Assembly: GCA_024693225.1 (NCBI GenBank) | Contig: JAILLI010000133.1 | Span: 1 to 33,782, forward strand | DNA from: Lachnospiraceae bacterium | GTDB taxonomy: Bacteria > Bacillota > Clostridia > Lachnospirales > Lachnospiraceae | DNA length: 33,782 nucleotides | Direction: 5' to 3' | Part shown: positions 1 through 8,050 of the stretch, piece by piece | Layout of the letters: each line of letters starts with the position of its first letter | Position numbering within the stretch: the stretch's first letter is position 1 | Notes under the pieces: generated by a model | Databases searched by the model: none | Seen by the model: only the letters and a program-made list of their open reading frames with translations | What the model was told of the DNA's origin: nothing | Translations under genes and position numbers: made by a program

Positions 1-76
1 CCTGAAGACCGCAGGCACTGAGCATGGAAGCGACCATTGTCGCAGCCAGAATGACTGATAATACTTTCTTCTTCAT
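1..76 (-). CDS. Lipoprotein N-terminus, probably an ABC substrate-binding protein (cut by window edge)
   Basis: Only the first 25 codons are inside the window, read leftward from ATG at 76. They encode a short Lys-rich start, a hydrophobic stretch and a lipobox LSAC at residues 19-22, so a secreted lipoprotein anchored on Cys22 is well supported. An AGGAGG at 84-89, seven bases before the ATG, fixes the start. This type of leader is typical of solute-binding lipoproteins of Gram-positive ABC transporters, but the ligand-binding part lies outside the window and the function is inferred only. It is divergent from the binding-protein/GGDEF pair to its right. Confidence 0.7.
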   Translation of the reverse strand, partial: MKKKVLSVILAATMVASMLSACGLQ

Positions 77-152
77 AAACCTTCCTCCTGTTTGTTTAAG
101 CCTCGTTATTTCGTCTGATACGAACTAACATGTTATTGACGTTATCAGATTA

Positions 153-166
153 ACATGCTAGCATGT
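153..166. promoter_or_regulatory. 14-bp perfect palindrome, possible operator
   Basis: ACATGCTAGCATGT is a perfect inverted repeat in the 238-base space between two divergent genes. A shorter palindrome AACATGTT lies 19 bases to the left at 127-134. The position upstream of the leftward lipoprotein gene fits an operator, but no regulator is identified. The rest of this spacer is AT-rich and holds the rightward promoter at 253-281. Confidence 0.35.
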
Positions 167-252
167 CAGTAGTAAAGATGGAATAATACACATAAATAAA
201 TCTGCAATTTAGTTAAAGTTGCCGATAGGCTTCCATAGCTTCATTCTTTTTA

Positions 253-281
253 TTTACAAACGGTTTTTTAAGTGATATTTT
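253..281 (+). promoter_or_regulatory. Sigma-A-type promoter for the binding protein / GGDEF pair
   Basis: TTTACA at 253-258, a 17-base spacer and TATTTT at 276-281, with TGA directly before the -10 (TGn extended -10). Transcription would begin near 288, about 27 bases before the ATG at 315. This argues against any start codon further upstream, such as the in-frame TTG at 282. Confidence 0.6.
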
Positions 282-314
282 TTGGTTGTATTTTGTGTTT
301 TGGGGTGTAATATC

Positions 315-1361
315 ATGAGAAAGATCTGTCTGCTATTTATCCTCATCTTAATACCCGTGTTCAGTCTTATGGGATGCCGGACCGGCGGTAACGGGTCTGA
401 TACTCCGATCTCACAGGAGATCTCTCACTTCGAACCCCTGACCGATGTTATCGATGGCCGGAAGGACATCTACCTTATCATTAAGGTAATGGACTCAAGC
501 TACTGGAACGTCATAGTAGAGGGGGTCAAGGCTGCGGGAGTGGAATATGAGTGCAATATATACTGCGGTGGTACCTTCAATGAAACTGACTGGCCAAACC
601 AGCGTATCCTTATAGAAGAGGCAGTAGACCGGGGCGCCGATGCCCTGATACTTGCTCCCGATGATTCTGTGGAGCTGGCCCCCGATATAGACAGAGTCCA
701 CAACCTTGGTATCCCGGTTGTTCTTATAGATACGGCAGCCAATACCGAAAGCTTCGATGTATGTTATATGACGGACAACCTCTATGCAGGCCAGAATGCG
801 GCCAAGGAAATGCTGAGCCGTCTTCACGCAGCGGGTTTTTCAAATTATGATGATGTATCGGTAGGCATCATGGTAGGAGCAGCCAATTCGCAGACCATAA
901 GCGAACGCCTTGCCGGCTTTTACCAGTACTGGTCCAACAATGCACCCGGCAAATGGAGCATCATATCCGATATCATGAACTGCAACGGTAATGTTGACAC
1001 CGGGCATGAACTGGTAAAGGAATTTCTTGAAAAATATCCCGATGTAAAAGGCCTGTACGGAACAAATAACGGTCCCACCAGGGCCATATGCCGGGTCATA
1101 GGAGAAAATGAACGTACCGATATCACCGTGGTCGGTTTTGATTTTTCCGATGAGATCAGGGATCTTATCATGTCACAGGAATACAGGGCTTCCACTATAT
1201 TACAGCGCCAGTATGAAATGGGTTACCGCGGGGTTATATCCGCTCTGGAGATAATGGATAAGGTCACCCCTCCGGTCCGCTTCGTCGATACCGGTGTAGT
1301 CACGGTCAACAAGGAAACCCTGAACAGTCCCGAAGTTGAGGAAGTGCTCAGGCAGAACTGA
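315..1361 (+). CDS. Sugar-type substrate-binding lipoprotein (type 1 periplasmic-binding fold)
   Basis: 348 residues from ATG 315, preceded by a GGGGTG ribosome site. The N-terminus is a lipoprotein signal peptide ending in the lipobox LMGC, so the mature protein is membrane-anchored outside the cell. The remainder resembles RbsB-like type 1 binding proteins: an N-terminal lobe with ADALILAPDD, a middle part with VGIMVGAANSQTISERLAGF, and a C-terminal lobe with GLYGTNNGPTRAI and VVGFDFSDEIRDLI. These are ligand-pocket regions for sugars or similar small molecules, but the ligand cannot be told. No ABC permease or ATPase follows. Instead the stop is 5 bases from a membrane GGDEF gene, so it probably delivers a ligand signal to that receptor rather than feeding a transporter. 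It could still serve a transporter encoded elsewhere. Confidence 0.85.
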   Translation: MRKICLLFILILIPVFSLMGCRTGGNGSDTPISQEISHFEPLTDVIDGRKDIYLIIKVMDSSYWNVIVEGVKAAGVEYECNIYCGGTFNETDWPNQRILIEEAVDRGADALILAPDDSVELAPDIDRVHNLGIPVVLIDTAANTESFDVCYMTDNLYAGQNAAKEMLSRLHAAGFSNYDDVSVGIMVGAANSQTISERLAGFYQYWSNNAPGKWSIISDIMNCNGNVDTGHELVKEFLEKYPDVKGLYGTNNGPTRAICRVIGENERTDITVVGFDFSDEIRDLIMSQEYRASTILQRQYEMGYRGVISALEIMDKVTPPVRFVDTGVVTVNKETLNSPEVEEVLRQN

Positions 1362-1366
1362 ACAGA

Positions 1367-2899
1367 ATGAAAACAGACAGTAACATTTTATCCGATCAGG
1401 GCACCAAGATAATAAAGAGCGGCAGATTCTTCTATCTGACACTTTTCATATGTCTTGCCGTTTTTATCGGTGCCATCAGCCTGCTGATACTTGCCTTCAA
1501 TGAACTCATTTCCAGTCATGACAAGCAGTTGTCGGCCGAGATCTGCACCATAATGACAGAGAAGATGAACTCCTCCATAGAGTATATGACGGAGTCTGCC
1601 GACGAAATGGCAAAGCTTCTGTCATCGCAGGATTATTCCGGTCCCGAGGAGATATACGAGGCCCTTAAAAAGAACAGGGATGCCGGTTACTTAAGCGCCG
1701 GCTTCATAGACCAGTCCGGGAAAAAATATGCAACGGCTGAGGAAGCCCGTGAGTTTGAAAAATGGGAACTCCTCCATACAGCAGCCCTTGCAAATCCCGT
1801 GTCCATATCAGCACCCTACCGTTCATCGGTATACGGACAGCCTGTCATAACCATGTTCTCTATACTTAAGTACGGCAGGGGCCGTCACGGGTTCCTCTTT
1901 ACCACCTATAAGCTCGCGGACCTTCAAAAGGTGGCTGCTACCAATTCTCTGGACAACGATATAGAGATATGGCTCATGAATTCCGAATCTGCCAACTTCA
2001 TCCAGTGTGCCGGATCGGATGAACACGCAAACGGGAACTGGACCAATTCCTATCTGGCCATGGGCTCCATCAATGATGAAGATGTCCCTGTATATACCGA
2101 ATGGCTGGACCGTATCCGGCATCTGGAGGACGATATAGGCATAAGCTATTCCATCGGGGATGTCGTATACTCACAGCACTGCTCAAGGATACATTCCATG
2201 CCCGGATGGTATGTTGTGGTACGTATACCCGGAAACACCCTTTCGGCGACCATGCACACTTTCAGGAACTATGTCCTTTACTTCCTTGCGGTACTTCTTA
2301 TGGTCGTTGTAGTCCTTATAGCCAACATGTACAGGCTGTCAAAGAGAGACAATGAGATACTCGAGCGGCTGTCCACCCATGACCCGCTCACCGGTGTCCT
2401 TAACAGGCGTGCCTTTGACATAGCTGCCGAAAACCGGCTGGCCCGTGGCAAAGACTGTGCACTGATCTTCTTTGACCTTGATTACTTTAAGCAGGTAAAT
2501 GACAATTTCGGTCATAATACAGGTGATAAGTTCCTTATCTCCTTTTCGGAGGCCCTGAAAAAGAATTTCTCCGGATCCGGCATCATCTCTCGTTTCGGCG
2601 GTGATGAATTCGTGGTAATGACGGATATGACAAGCGTCGATGAAGTTACCGCAAAGATCTGCCGGACCAATGAGGACTTAAGTTCCTTCGAGCTGCCCGA
2701 CGAGAACGGGAAAAAGGTGGACTTTAACATCAGCTTTTCTTCCGGTGCGGCCCGTTTCCCCTATGATGCAAATGATCTGTCCACACTCAAAAAACGGGCG
2801 GATACCGCTCTTTATCAGGTAAAGGAGAGAGGCCGCAACGGGTATCTGTGGTACATGTACCTTCCGAAAGAATTGGCGGATACTTCCCATGATCACTGA
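1367..2899 (+). CDS. Membrane diguanylate cyclase with extracellular sensor domain
   Basis: 510 residues. Membrane segments lie at about 22-44 and 301-321 and flank an extracellular domain of roughly 255 residues, probably of the double Cache type. The cytosolic GGDEF domain starts at about 339 (DPLTGVLNRRAF), has the metal and substrate motif FFDLDYFKQVND at 368-379, and an intact GGDEF at 411-415. It should therefore make c-di-GMP from two GTP. The usual inhibitory RxxD motif before GGDEF is absent (positions -9 to -6 read SGSG), so product inhibition at that site is not expected. No EAL domain is present. The gene begins 5 bases after the binding lipoprotein and has no strong ribosome site of its own, which suggests translational coupling and a shared signalling job. 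The Cache assignment is by layout only. Confidence 0.9.
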   Translation: MKTDSNILSDQGTKIIKSGRFFYLTLFICLAVFIGAISLLILAFNELISSHDKQLSAEICTIMTEKMNSSIEYMTESADEMAKLLSSQDYSGPEEIYEALKKNRDAGYLSAGFIDQSGKKYATAEEAREFEKWELLHTAALANPVSISAPYRSSVYGQPVITMFSILKYGRGRHGFLFTTYKLADLQKVAATNSLDNDIEIWLMNSESANFIQCAGSDEHANGNWTNSYLAMGSINDEDVPVYTEWLDRIRHLEDDIGISYSIGDVVYSQHCSRIHSMPGWYVVVRIPGNTLSATMHTFRNYVLYFLAVLLMVVVVLIANMYRLSKRDNEILERLSTHDPLTGVLNRRAFDIAAENRLARGKDCALIFFDLDYFKQVNDNFGHNTGDKFLISFSEALKKNFSGSGIISRFGGDEFVVMTDMTSVDEVTAKICRTNEDLSSFELPDENGKKVDFNISFSSGAARFPYDANDLSTLKKRADTALYQVKERGRNGYLWYMYLPKELADTSHDH

Positions 2900-2976
2900 T
2901 CAACTTCTGTTACAAGATAAACTTTCCACAACCGGCTGATGTCGGATGGGGTTTTCTTGTTGGATGATAATAAACA

Positions 2977-3010
2977 GCCCGGCAGGAGATATCTCCGGCC
3001 GGGCCCTTGT
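2977..3010. terminator. Hairpin between convergent genes, likely terminator
   Basis: GCCCGGC at 2977-2983 pairs with GCCGGGC at 2998-3004 around an inner GGAGATATCTCC palindrome, making a long GC-rich stem. A modest T-rich stretch follows on the + strand and another on the - strand (TGTTTATTATC). It sits between the convergent GGDEF and DHH genes and could serve either; neither U-run is strong. Confidence 0.55.
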
Positions 3011-3027
3011 ATTTTATATCCTACTCT

Positions 3028-3942
3028 CTATGAATTTGCAAGCGTCTTAAGCTCTTCAAGCATCACGCAGGCATCCTCATAGGATGCGAACTGACAGGTT
3101 CCGACTTTCTCGTGTCCGCCACCGCCGTACTTAAGGCAGAGGCTTCCGACATCCAGGGTCGCCGTCCTGTTCAGGATGCTGTAACCAACCGCACAGGCAA
3201 GTCCCTGACCTCCCTTTCCGGGGGTCATCCATACGGATATGTTCTGGTCGGGATACATGCTGTAGATCATGAACCTGTTCCCGGTATATATGGTCTCGAC
3301 ACCGCGCAGATCCGTAACTATCAGATTGCCGTATACTTCCGTATTCTCCGTTACCATCTCGCGGAATTTTCTGGTCTGGTCCTCATATAATTCGATCCTC
3401 TCGACAACATCGGGCATGCTCAGTATCTCATCAGTTGTCTTCTCGCCGCAGGCAACGAGAAGTTCTTCCATGAGCTGGTAGTTACTGATCCTGAAATCGC
3501 GGAAACGTCCGAGGCCTGTCCTGGGATCCATCAGAAATCCGACGAGTATCCATCCCTTGGGGTTCTGTATCTCATCTATTGTAAGATTACCGCTGTCGAC
3601 CTTATCGACAGCCACCATAAGGTCATCAAACTGGGGGAACCTGTCCCTGCCCCCGTAATACTCATATATGACCCTTGCGCAGGAAGGCGCACTGCTGTCA
3701 CACTTTCCCTTGTATCTTCCCTCAAGTTCATTACGCTCTTCCTCACTTGAGTGATGGTCGAACCAGAGGCCGCAGCCTTCAACAAAAGGAACGTTTGCAA
3801 GACAGTCATCGCTTGTGATCTCCACCTGTCCGTCCTGCAGATCCTTGGGATGTGCAAACTTCCAGTGATCGATTATTCCCGCTTCAAGAAGCAGGGCTCC
3901 GCATGCCAGTCCGTCAAAATCAGATCTTGTAACAAGTCTCAT
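3028..3942 (-). CDS. DHH-family phosphoesterase
   Basis: 304 residues. The N-terminal DHH domain shows the metal-binding motifs DFDG at 8-11 and DHH at 62-64. The C-terminal DHHA1-type substrate-binding domain carries GGGGHEKVG at 273-281. Proteins with this layout hydrolyse phosphodiester or phosphoanhydride bonds with Mn2+: nanoRNases, cyclic dinucleotide or pApA phosphodiesterases and exopolyphosphatases. The substrate cannot be assigned from sequence, and no signal peptide or membrane segment is seen, so it is cytosolic. Its ATG overlaps the stop of the upstream sensor-GGDEF gene as ATGA, so the two are co-translated. A link to breakdown of a c-di-GMP product such as pGpG is tempting but is only inference. 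Confidence 0.85.
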   Translation of the reverse strand: MRLVTRSDFDGLACGALLLEAGIIDHWKFAHPKDLQDGQVEITSDDCLANVPFVEGCGLWFDHHSSEEERNELEGRYKGKCDSSAPSCARVIYEYYGGRDRFPQFDDLMVAVDKVDSGNLTIDEIQNPKGWILVGFLMDPRTGLGRFRDFRISNYQLMEELLVACGEKTTDEILSMPDVVERIELYEDQTRKFREMVTENTEVYGNLIVTDLRGVETIYTGNRFMIYSMYPDQNISVWMTPGKGGQGLACAVGYSILNRTATLDVGSLCLKYGGGGHEKVGTCQFASYEDACVMLEELKTLANS

Positions 3943-5849
3943 AGCCTTTTCTCCTTAATCATCTGTTTGTTCTCATACATGGCTGCATCCGCTCTCGCAA
4001 ATACATCCGCAACCTTATCATCTTTATCACGATCAAATATCCCGATGCCGCCGGCGATGGATACCCTCTCCTCCGGAGGCGGATCCTTGGCCGCGATCTC
4101 TTCCATCCTGGATATGACCTTCTTCATCAGCCTTTCACGATCCCGGTAATCATTATCCTTAAGAAGGATGACGAATTCATCACCTCCTATACGGAAGACG
4201 GGACTGCGTGAAAAAACATCACATAACATCGAACAGCAGTTGACTATATAAGCGTCACCCGCTTCATGTCCCAGATTGTCATTGACCTTCTTCAGATCAT
4301 TGATATCAAAGAGGCCTATACCGAATTCGATACGGGCACCTGACCGGATGATGGAATTGATCTCCGCCTCACGTGACGAATATGCCGCACGGTTCTTGAC
4401 TTTTGTCATCACATCCGTTTCGGTAAGCTCAACCAGCCTTTTGTTCAAAACCCTCAGGCTTATGTTCTGCCTGACCTTGGACATCATAACGTCGATCCTG
4501 GAAATGTACTCAAATAGATGGTTACCGTTTCCCACGATGTCAACATTATCGCAGAAGATCATATATCCGTAATTATCCATGACCTCGTGTATGGGCACGA
4601 ACACAAAGACCCTGTTCTTCTTATCCGGATCTATATAAGGGACCAGCTTTCTTGATTCGAACTCGGGAAAGTTCATGACCTTACCGTTTTCCATCGAATA
4701 TATGGCATTCATTATCCTGCTGTATCCCCGGGTCCGAAACTTCGCATTGATATTGGTCATGGCCTTTCGAAAGCCCGGCTCTATAACAACATGAAAGGAT
4801 TCACCGATAAAAGACTTGTCACTCGAAAAAGCCCGTCTCATGTTGGTTTCAAACTCTTCAAAGGTGACACTTGAGAGCATCTCACCCTCGACCATGGTAA
4901 CATTCCTCTCGAAAATGGTTGTCATCATCCGGTCGAAGAAAACGCTCTTCCCGTGCATGCGTCTTAAATAGTCAAGATCATGCAGGCAACTGCAGCCGCA
5001 GCTCTCACTCTGGAACATCTCACAGCCTATATATACCTCGCGGTTTCTCTTGTTGCCGTCCATGACATCGAGAAGGAGCCTTAAGGCATAAGCGCCCAGA
5101 TCGCCGAACCTCTGATCCACACTCGTTATGGACGGGCTGTATATCTCGGCAGTATAGTCATTGTCAAAACCGGTCACTATGGTGTCACTGGGGACCTCAT
5201 ATCCTATCTCTTCAAGAGCAAGGCACGCAGCGATCGCAATAGTGTCATTGGCACAGACAAAGGCATCCGGAAGTGGGACGCTCCTGTCCCCGTACTTTTC
5301 ATGTATATAATCAACGGTTTGCTTGGGTTCCCAGTGGCTGTAAAAAACCTCGATGCCATCGGTTGCGATATCATGATCCGTCATGACCTCGCAGAGGGTC
5401 TCAAGCCTGGTGTTAGAATCGTCGTTATTGGGATTACCCGCTATGAAGACCGGGTGTCTTACATCATGAACCTCAACCAGATGCGTGTACAGGCTTGTGG
5501 CACCTTCATAGTTGTCACTGCCGACAAAATAGGCATCCTTGCTCTTTCGTCCCGTCGATACTACAGGAACACCTGCCTCTTTGCATCTTCTGATGATATT
5601 CTCATAAACCCCTATATGATCTATGGCATTACCGAGGACCAGTACCCCGTCAAAATCCTCCATGTGGGGCAGATCGAATATGTTCAGTTCACCGATCTTC
5701 TGGGTCTCGTCATCCACGTAGGGCGGGAAACAGACAAACATATACAGATCAACGTCCAGCCCCTGCATACGTCTGACTACTCCCTTGGAATAGTCATGCA
5801 AAAGATCGAAGGCCCAGCCGCACGAAAAAAGTGCTATTTTCTTGGGCAT
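3939..5849 (-). CDS. Cytosolic LacI-type sensor fused to a diguanylate cyclase
   Basis: 636 residues. Residues 1-283 form a LacI/GalR-type periplasmic-binding fold (DGVLVLGNA at 67-75, DAFVCANDTIAIA near 195-207, TGFDNDYTAEIYSPSITSV at 226-244) but with no DNA-binding headpiece and no signal peptide. A Cys cluster SCGCSC follows at 283-288. Residues 300-450 are a middle region that may be GAF-like. A probable coiled linker at 455-476 leads to a GGDEF domain with LFDINDLKKVNDNLGH at 513-528 and an intact GGDEF at 555-559. No RxxD inhibitory site precedes it. The predicted role is c-di-GMP synthesis controlled by a small cytosolic ligand. GAGGTGA before the ATG fixes the start, and a promoter is visible at 5908-5936. 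It overlaps the DHH gene by four bases. Confidence 0.88.
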   Translation of the reverse strand: MPKKIALFSCGWAFDLLHDYSKGVVRRMQGLDVDLYMFVCFPPYVDDETQKIGELNIFDLPHMEDFDGVLVLGNAIDHIGVYENIIRRCKEAGVPVVSTGRKSKDAYFVGSDNYEGATSLYTHLVEVHDVRHPVFIAGNPNNDDSNTRLETLCEVMTDHDIATDGIEVFYSHWEPKQTVDYIHEKYGDRSVPLPDAFVCANDTIAIAACLALEEIGYEVPSDTIVTGFDNDYTAEIYSPSITSVDQRFGDLGAYALRLLLDVMDGNKRNREVYIGCEMFQSESCGCSCLHDLDYLRRMHGKSVFFDRMMTTIFERNVTMVEGEMLSSVTFEEFETNMRRAFSSDKSFIGESFHVVIEPGFRKAMTNINAKFRTRGYSRIMNAIYSMENGKVMNFPEFESRKLVPYIDPDKKNRVFVFVPIHEVMDNYGYMIFCDNVDIVGNGNHLFEYISRIDVMMSKVRQNISLRVLNKRLVELTETDVMTKVKNRAAYSSREAEINSIIRSGARIEFGIGLFDINDLKKVNDNLGHEAGDAYIVNCCSMLCDVFSRSPVFRIGGDEFVILLKDNDYRDRERLMKKVISRMEEIAAKDPPPEERVSIAGGIGIFDRDKDDKVADVFARADAAMYENKQMIKEKRL

Positions 5850-5907
5850 TTACTGTCACCTCACAGTATCCGCGTAAAGTCAGCTTTCTTTGGAATTTGC
5901 ACCGACA

Positions 5908-5936
5908 ATTATATCAAAAAAAGTTCTGACAGGCAA
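5908..5936 (-). promoter_or_regulatory. Extended -10 promoter for the sensor-GGDEF gene
   Basis: On the - strand: TTGCCT (5931-5936), 17-base spacer, TATAAT (5908-5913) preceded by TGA, a perfect TGnTATAAT extended -10. The spacer contains a run of seven T. The -35 abuts the ispA stop codon, so the sensor-GGDEF operon has its own promoter separate from ispA. Confidence 0.65.
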
Positions 5937-6860
5937 TTATCTGTCCCTGTTCACAAGGCTCCTTATAAGTTCCTTCAGCACCTGTCCCTTCACGCCCGCA
6001 CCCTGCGGAAGTTCTTCAAGCAGATCCACAGCCCTTTGGGATATGGCCGCAACATCCTCCACGGCCTTCTCATATCCCACAAGCGACACATATGTTGCCT
6101 TACCGTTCCGCTCATCGCTTCCGGCCGGCTTGCCAAGCGTCTTATCGTCTCCGGTAACATCAAGTATGTCATCCCTTATCTGGAAAGCCAGTCCAATATC
6201 GGATCCAATCTTCTCTACCCTGTCAAGATCTTCGGGGGAAGCTCCCGCAAGGGCCGCCCCGATCATCATGGATGATTCGATCATTGCCGCAGTCTTGTTC
6301 TCATGTATGAACCCGATCCTGTCCATAGTGATATCTTCTGCCGGCTGATCTTCGGCCTCAACGTCCGCCACCTGGCCTCCGATCATCCCGTAAATACCGG
6401 CCTTGTCCGCAAGTATCCTGAGTGACCGTATCACATTCCACGTAAGGACGGCATCATCTTCCTTTACAGAGTCAAAGGCCTTCATTGCCGTCTCGAAGGC
6501 ATAATTGAGAAGACCGTCACCTGCCAGTATACCCATGGCCTCGCCGAACTTCGCATGTGTACTTGGTTTGCCCCGCCGCAGCATATCGTTATCCATTGCG
6601 GGAAGATCATCGTGGCAGAGTGAATAGGTATGTATCATCTCAATGGCAGCCATGAAGGGATGGAGGATATCCTCCCTGCTACCTCCGAACATCCTGTATA
6701 CTTCCTGCATGAGTATGGGCCGAAGCCTCTTTCCGCCCACATGTATGCTGTAGTTCATGGCCTCCCTGACAGTCCTTGCAAAGCCCGTCTCTTCGGGAAG
6801 AAAGCCCTCTATTATGGCATCTGTCTCTTTTACTCTTTCTGCGATAATGTCCTTTATCAA
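5937..6860 (-). CDS. ispA: Farnesyl diphosphate synthase-type polyprenyl synthetase
   Basis: 307 residues, the normal length for the bacterial short-chain enzyme. GGKRLRP at 42-48 binds diphosphate, the first Asp-rich motif DDLPAMDND is at 84-92 and the second, DDILD, at 230-234. The residues before the first motif (HTYSLCH) are those usual in IspA-type geranyl/farnesyl diphosphate synthases, which condense IPP with DMAPP/GPP in the cytosol to supply undecaprenyl and other polyprenyl carriers. The start is TTG at 6860, with GGGAGA a few bases upstream; it overlaps the upstream stop as TTGA. xseB and dxs, frequent ispA neighbours, are absent; the gene instead ends the radical SAM operon. The exact chain length of the product is inferred. 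Confidence 0.9.
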   Translation of the reverse strand: MIKDIIAERVKETDAIIEGFLPEETGFARTVREAMNYSIHVGGKRLRPILMQEVYRMFGGSREDILHPFMAAIEMIHTYSLCHDDLPAMDNDMLRRGKPSTHAKFGEAMGILAGDGLLNYAFETAMKAFDSVKEDDAVLTWNVIRSLRILADKAGIYGMIGGQVADVEAEDQPAEDITMDRIGFIHENKTAAMIESSMMIGAALAGASPEDLDRVEKIGSDIGLAFQIRDDILDVTGDDKTLGKPAGSDERNGKATYVSLVGYEKAVEDVAAISQRAVDLLEELPQGAGVKGQVLKELIRSLVNRDR

Positions 6861-8050
6861 ATCTTTTCTCCCGTGGCTTTTGCCAGTGCGCGAAGCTTAA
6901 GGTTGGTGTTATAGAAATCCTTCATGGTGCAGCCTGCCCTTCCGCCGCCCGCACAGGCACAGGCGCAGGCACAGGCACATGAACTGTGGGCGCAGGAACT
7001 GTGATGGGAGCGGCTGCTCCTTGAAGGTGCATGATAATGAGGGTTTGGAACACTTACGGAATTGACCCTGATGAAGACATTGGGGTCCATACCGTATCTG
7101 TATTCACCGTTCTTGGTAAATGCCGAAGCCGCCTTCTCCTCCTTCTTCAGCTGTTCATCGGTTATGGTCTCCTCGCTCTTTACGAGGGATTTGCCGCAGA
7201 ACTCGCAGAATTTTGACCCTTCTTTACGGGGAGCCCCGCATCCCGGGCAGGAATCGAAATAAGTTATCTTGGTACGTGTTGTCTTGGTAATGGTCGGACT
7301 GTTCCCTTTGAAGCCGCGGTTGAAAAGATAGCCGAGAAGGACCGGGATCACGAAAAATCCTGCTGTTGTCATGAAGCAGACCAGTCCTCCTATGATCTCA
7401 GCTATGGTATCGCTGAGCCCGCCGCCTTCTTCCTCTTCAATGGTCTTTGAAAGATCGAAACCGTATGCATCATTGGGATAAGTCATGGTCACTGTAAACT
7501 TATCGCCCTTTGAAAGGGATGTCTCCCAGACATTATAGGCTCCGTCCATGAGGCATTCGGGGGTAAAGGATACCGCTTTTTCATTATTCCACTTTATAAC
7601 GAGCTTTTCGACCCTGATATCGTCAAACCATCCGGGGGTAAAGGAGTATACCGTCTCACCCTCTTTCAGCTTGTTGACCTGGTACATATAATCCTGGACG
7701 ATAAGGAAATCAACGCTGGCCACTTCGCCCTCATAATATTCCCTGTCCAGATATACCTCCGCATAGTTTCCCGACAGGTTGATGTGATCAACCGTCCCGC
7801 TCATTCCCTGTGCCGATACCACATGACTGTTGGGTATACCTATCTTCATCCAGGAAAGGGGGCCGATCCCCGATCCAGAATCAAGGACCTTCCAGTCTAT
7901 ATGGTAATTCAGGTTAAGGGTCGCATCATCATTTACGTCAACGGTGATGGTATAGTTCAATATATCGTCCGTATCGGCCATGACCGGAGTGGCAAAAAGG
8001 AGCAGGCCGACAAGGAGTGTGAAAAAGAATGCCGTGATCTTATTTCTCAT
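6857..8050 (-). CDS. Membrane protein with zinc ribbon and Cys-Ala repeat tail; candidate radical SAM substrate
   Basis: 397 residues, not assigned to a named family with confidence. Residues 1-25 are a signal peptide (VMA before Asp26). Residues 26-215 form a beta-rich extracytoplasmic domain, loosely like DUF2207. A membrane segment lies at about 219-243. A zinc ribbon follows with Cys 268, 271, 282 and 285 (CPGC ... CEFC). The tail at 338-374 is rich in His, Ser and Cys: HSSCA occurs twice in tandem at 350-359, Cys and Ala alternate from 358 to 367, then GGGRAGC ends at Cys374. With a cleaved N-terminal signal and one later span, the ribbon and tail should be cytosolic. The gene overlaps the radical SAM gene by 11 bases and ispA by 4, so all three are co-translated. 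I propose it is modified by the radical SAM enzyme; that is inference. Confidence 0.8.
   Translation of the reverse strand: MRNKITAFFFTLLVGLLLFATPVMADTDDILNYTITVDVNDDATLNLNYHIDWKVLDSGSGIGPLSWMKIGIPNSHVVSAQGMSGTVDHINLSGNYAEVYLDREYYEGEVASVDFLIVQDYMYQVNKLKEGETVYSFTPGWFDDIRVEKLVIKWNNEKAVSFTPECLMDGAYNVWETSLSKGDKFTVTMTYPNDAYGFDLSKTIEEEEGGGLSDTIAEIIGGLVCFMTTAGFFVIPVLLGYLFNRGFKGNSPTITKTTRTKITYFDSCPGCGAPRKEGSKFCEFCGKSLVKSEETITDEQLKKEEKAASAFTKNGEYRYGMDPNVFIRVNSVSVPNPHYHAPSRSSRSHHSSCAHSSCACACACACAGGGRAGCTMKDFYNTNLKLRALAKATGEKI
6929..6994 (-). other. Cys-Ala repeat segment of the candidate substrate (Cys353-Cys374)
   Basis: This stretch encodes seven Cys: 353, 358, 360, 362, 364, 366 and 374. The five central ones alternate strictly with Ala. 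The codons vary among TGT/TGC and GCC/GCG, so the repeat is kept at protein level and is not a pure DNA slippage tract. Regular small-residue/Cys spacing is the style of thioether-forming radical SAM substrates. Metal binding by the Cys is the main alternative. Confidence 0.75.

Noticed and set aside
282-314. Upstream TTG start for the binding lipoprotein adding 11 residues
   Set aside because: It lies at or before the predicted transcription start and would bury the signal peptide; ATG 315 gives a clean lipoprotein leader.
5914-5936. T7 run after ispA as its intrinsic terminator
   Set aside because: The only stem nearby is 5 bp (GACAG/CTGTC) and is separated from the T-run; the T-run fits better as promoter spacer.
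6929-7003. Simple DNA microsatellite as sole explanation of the Cys-Ala run
   Set aside because: Codon use alternates among synonyms and flanking units also repeat at protein level, so slippage alone is not sufficient.
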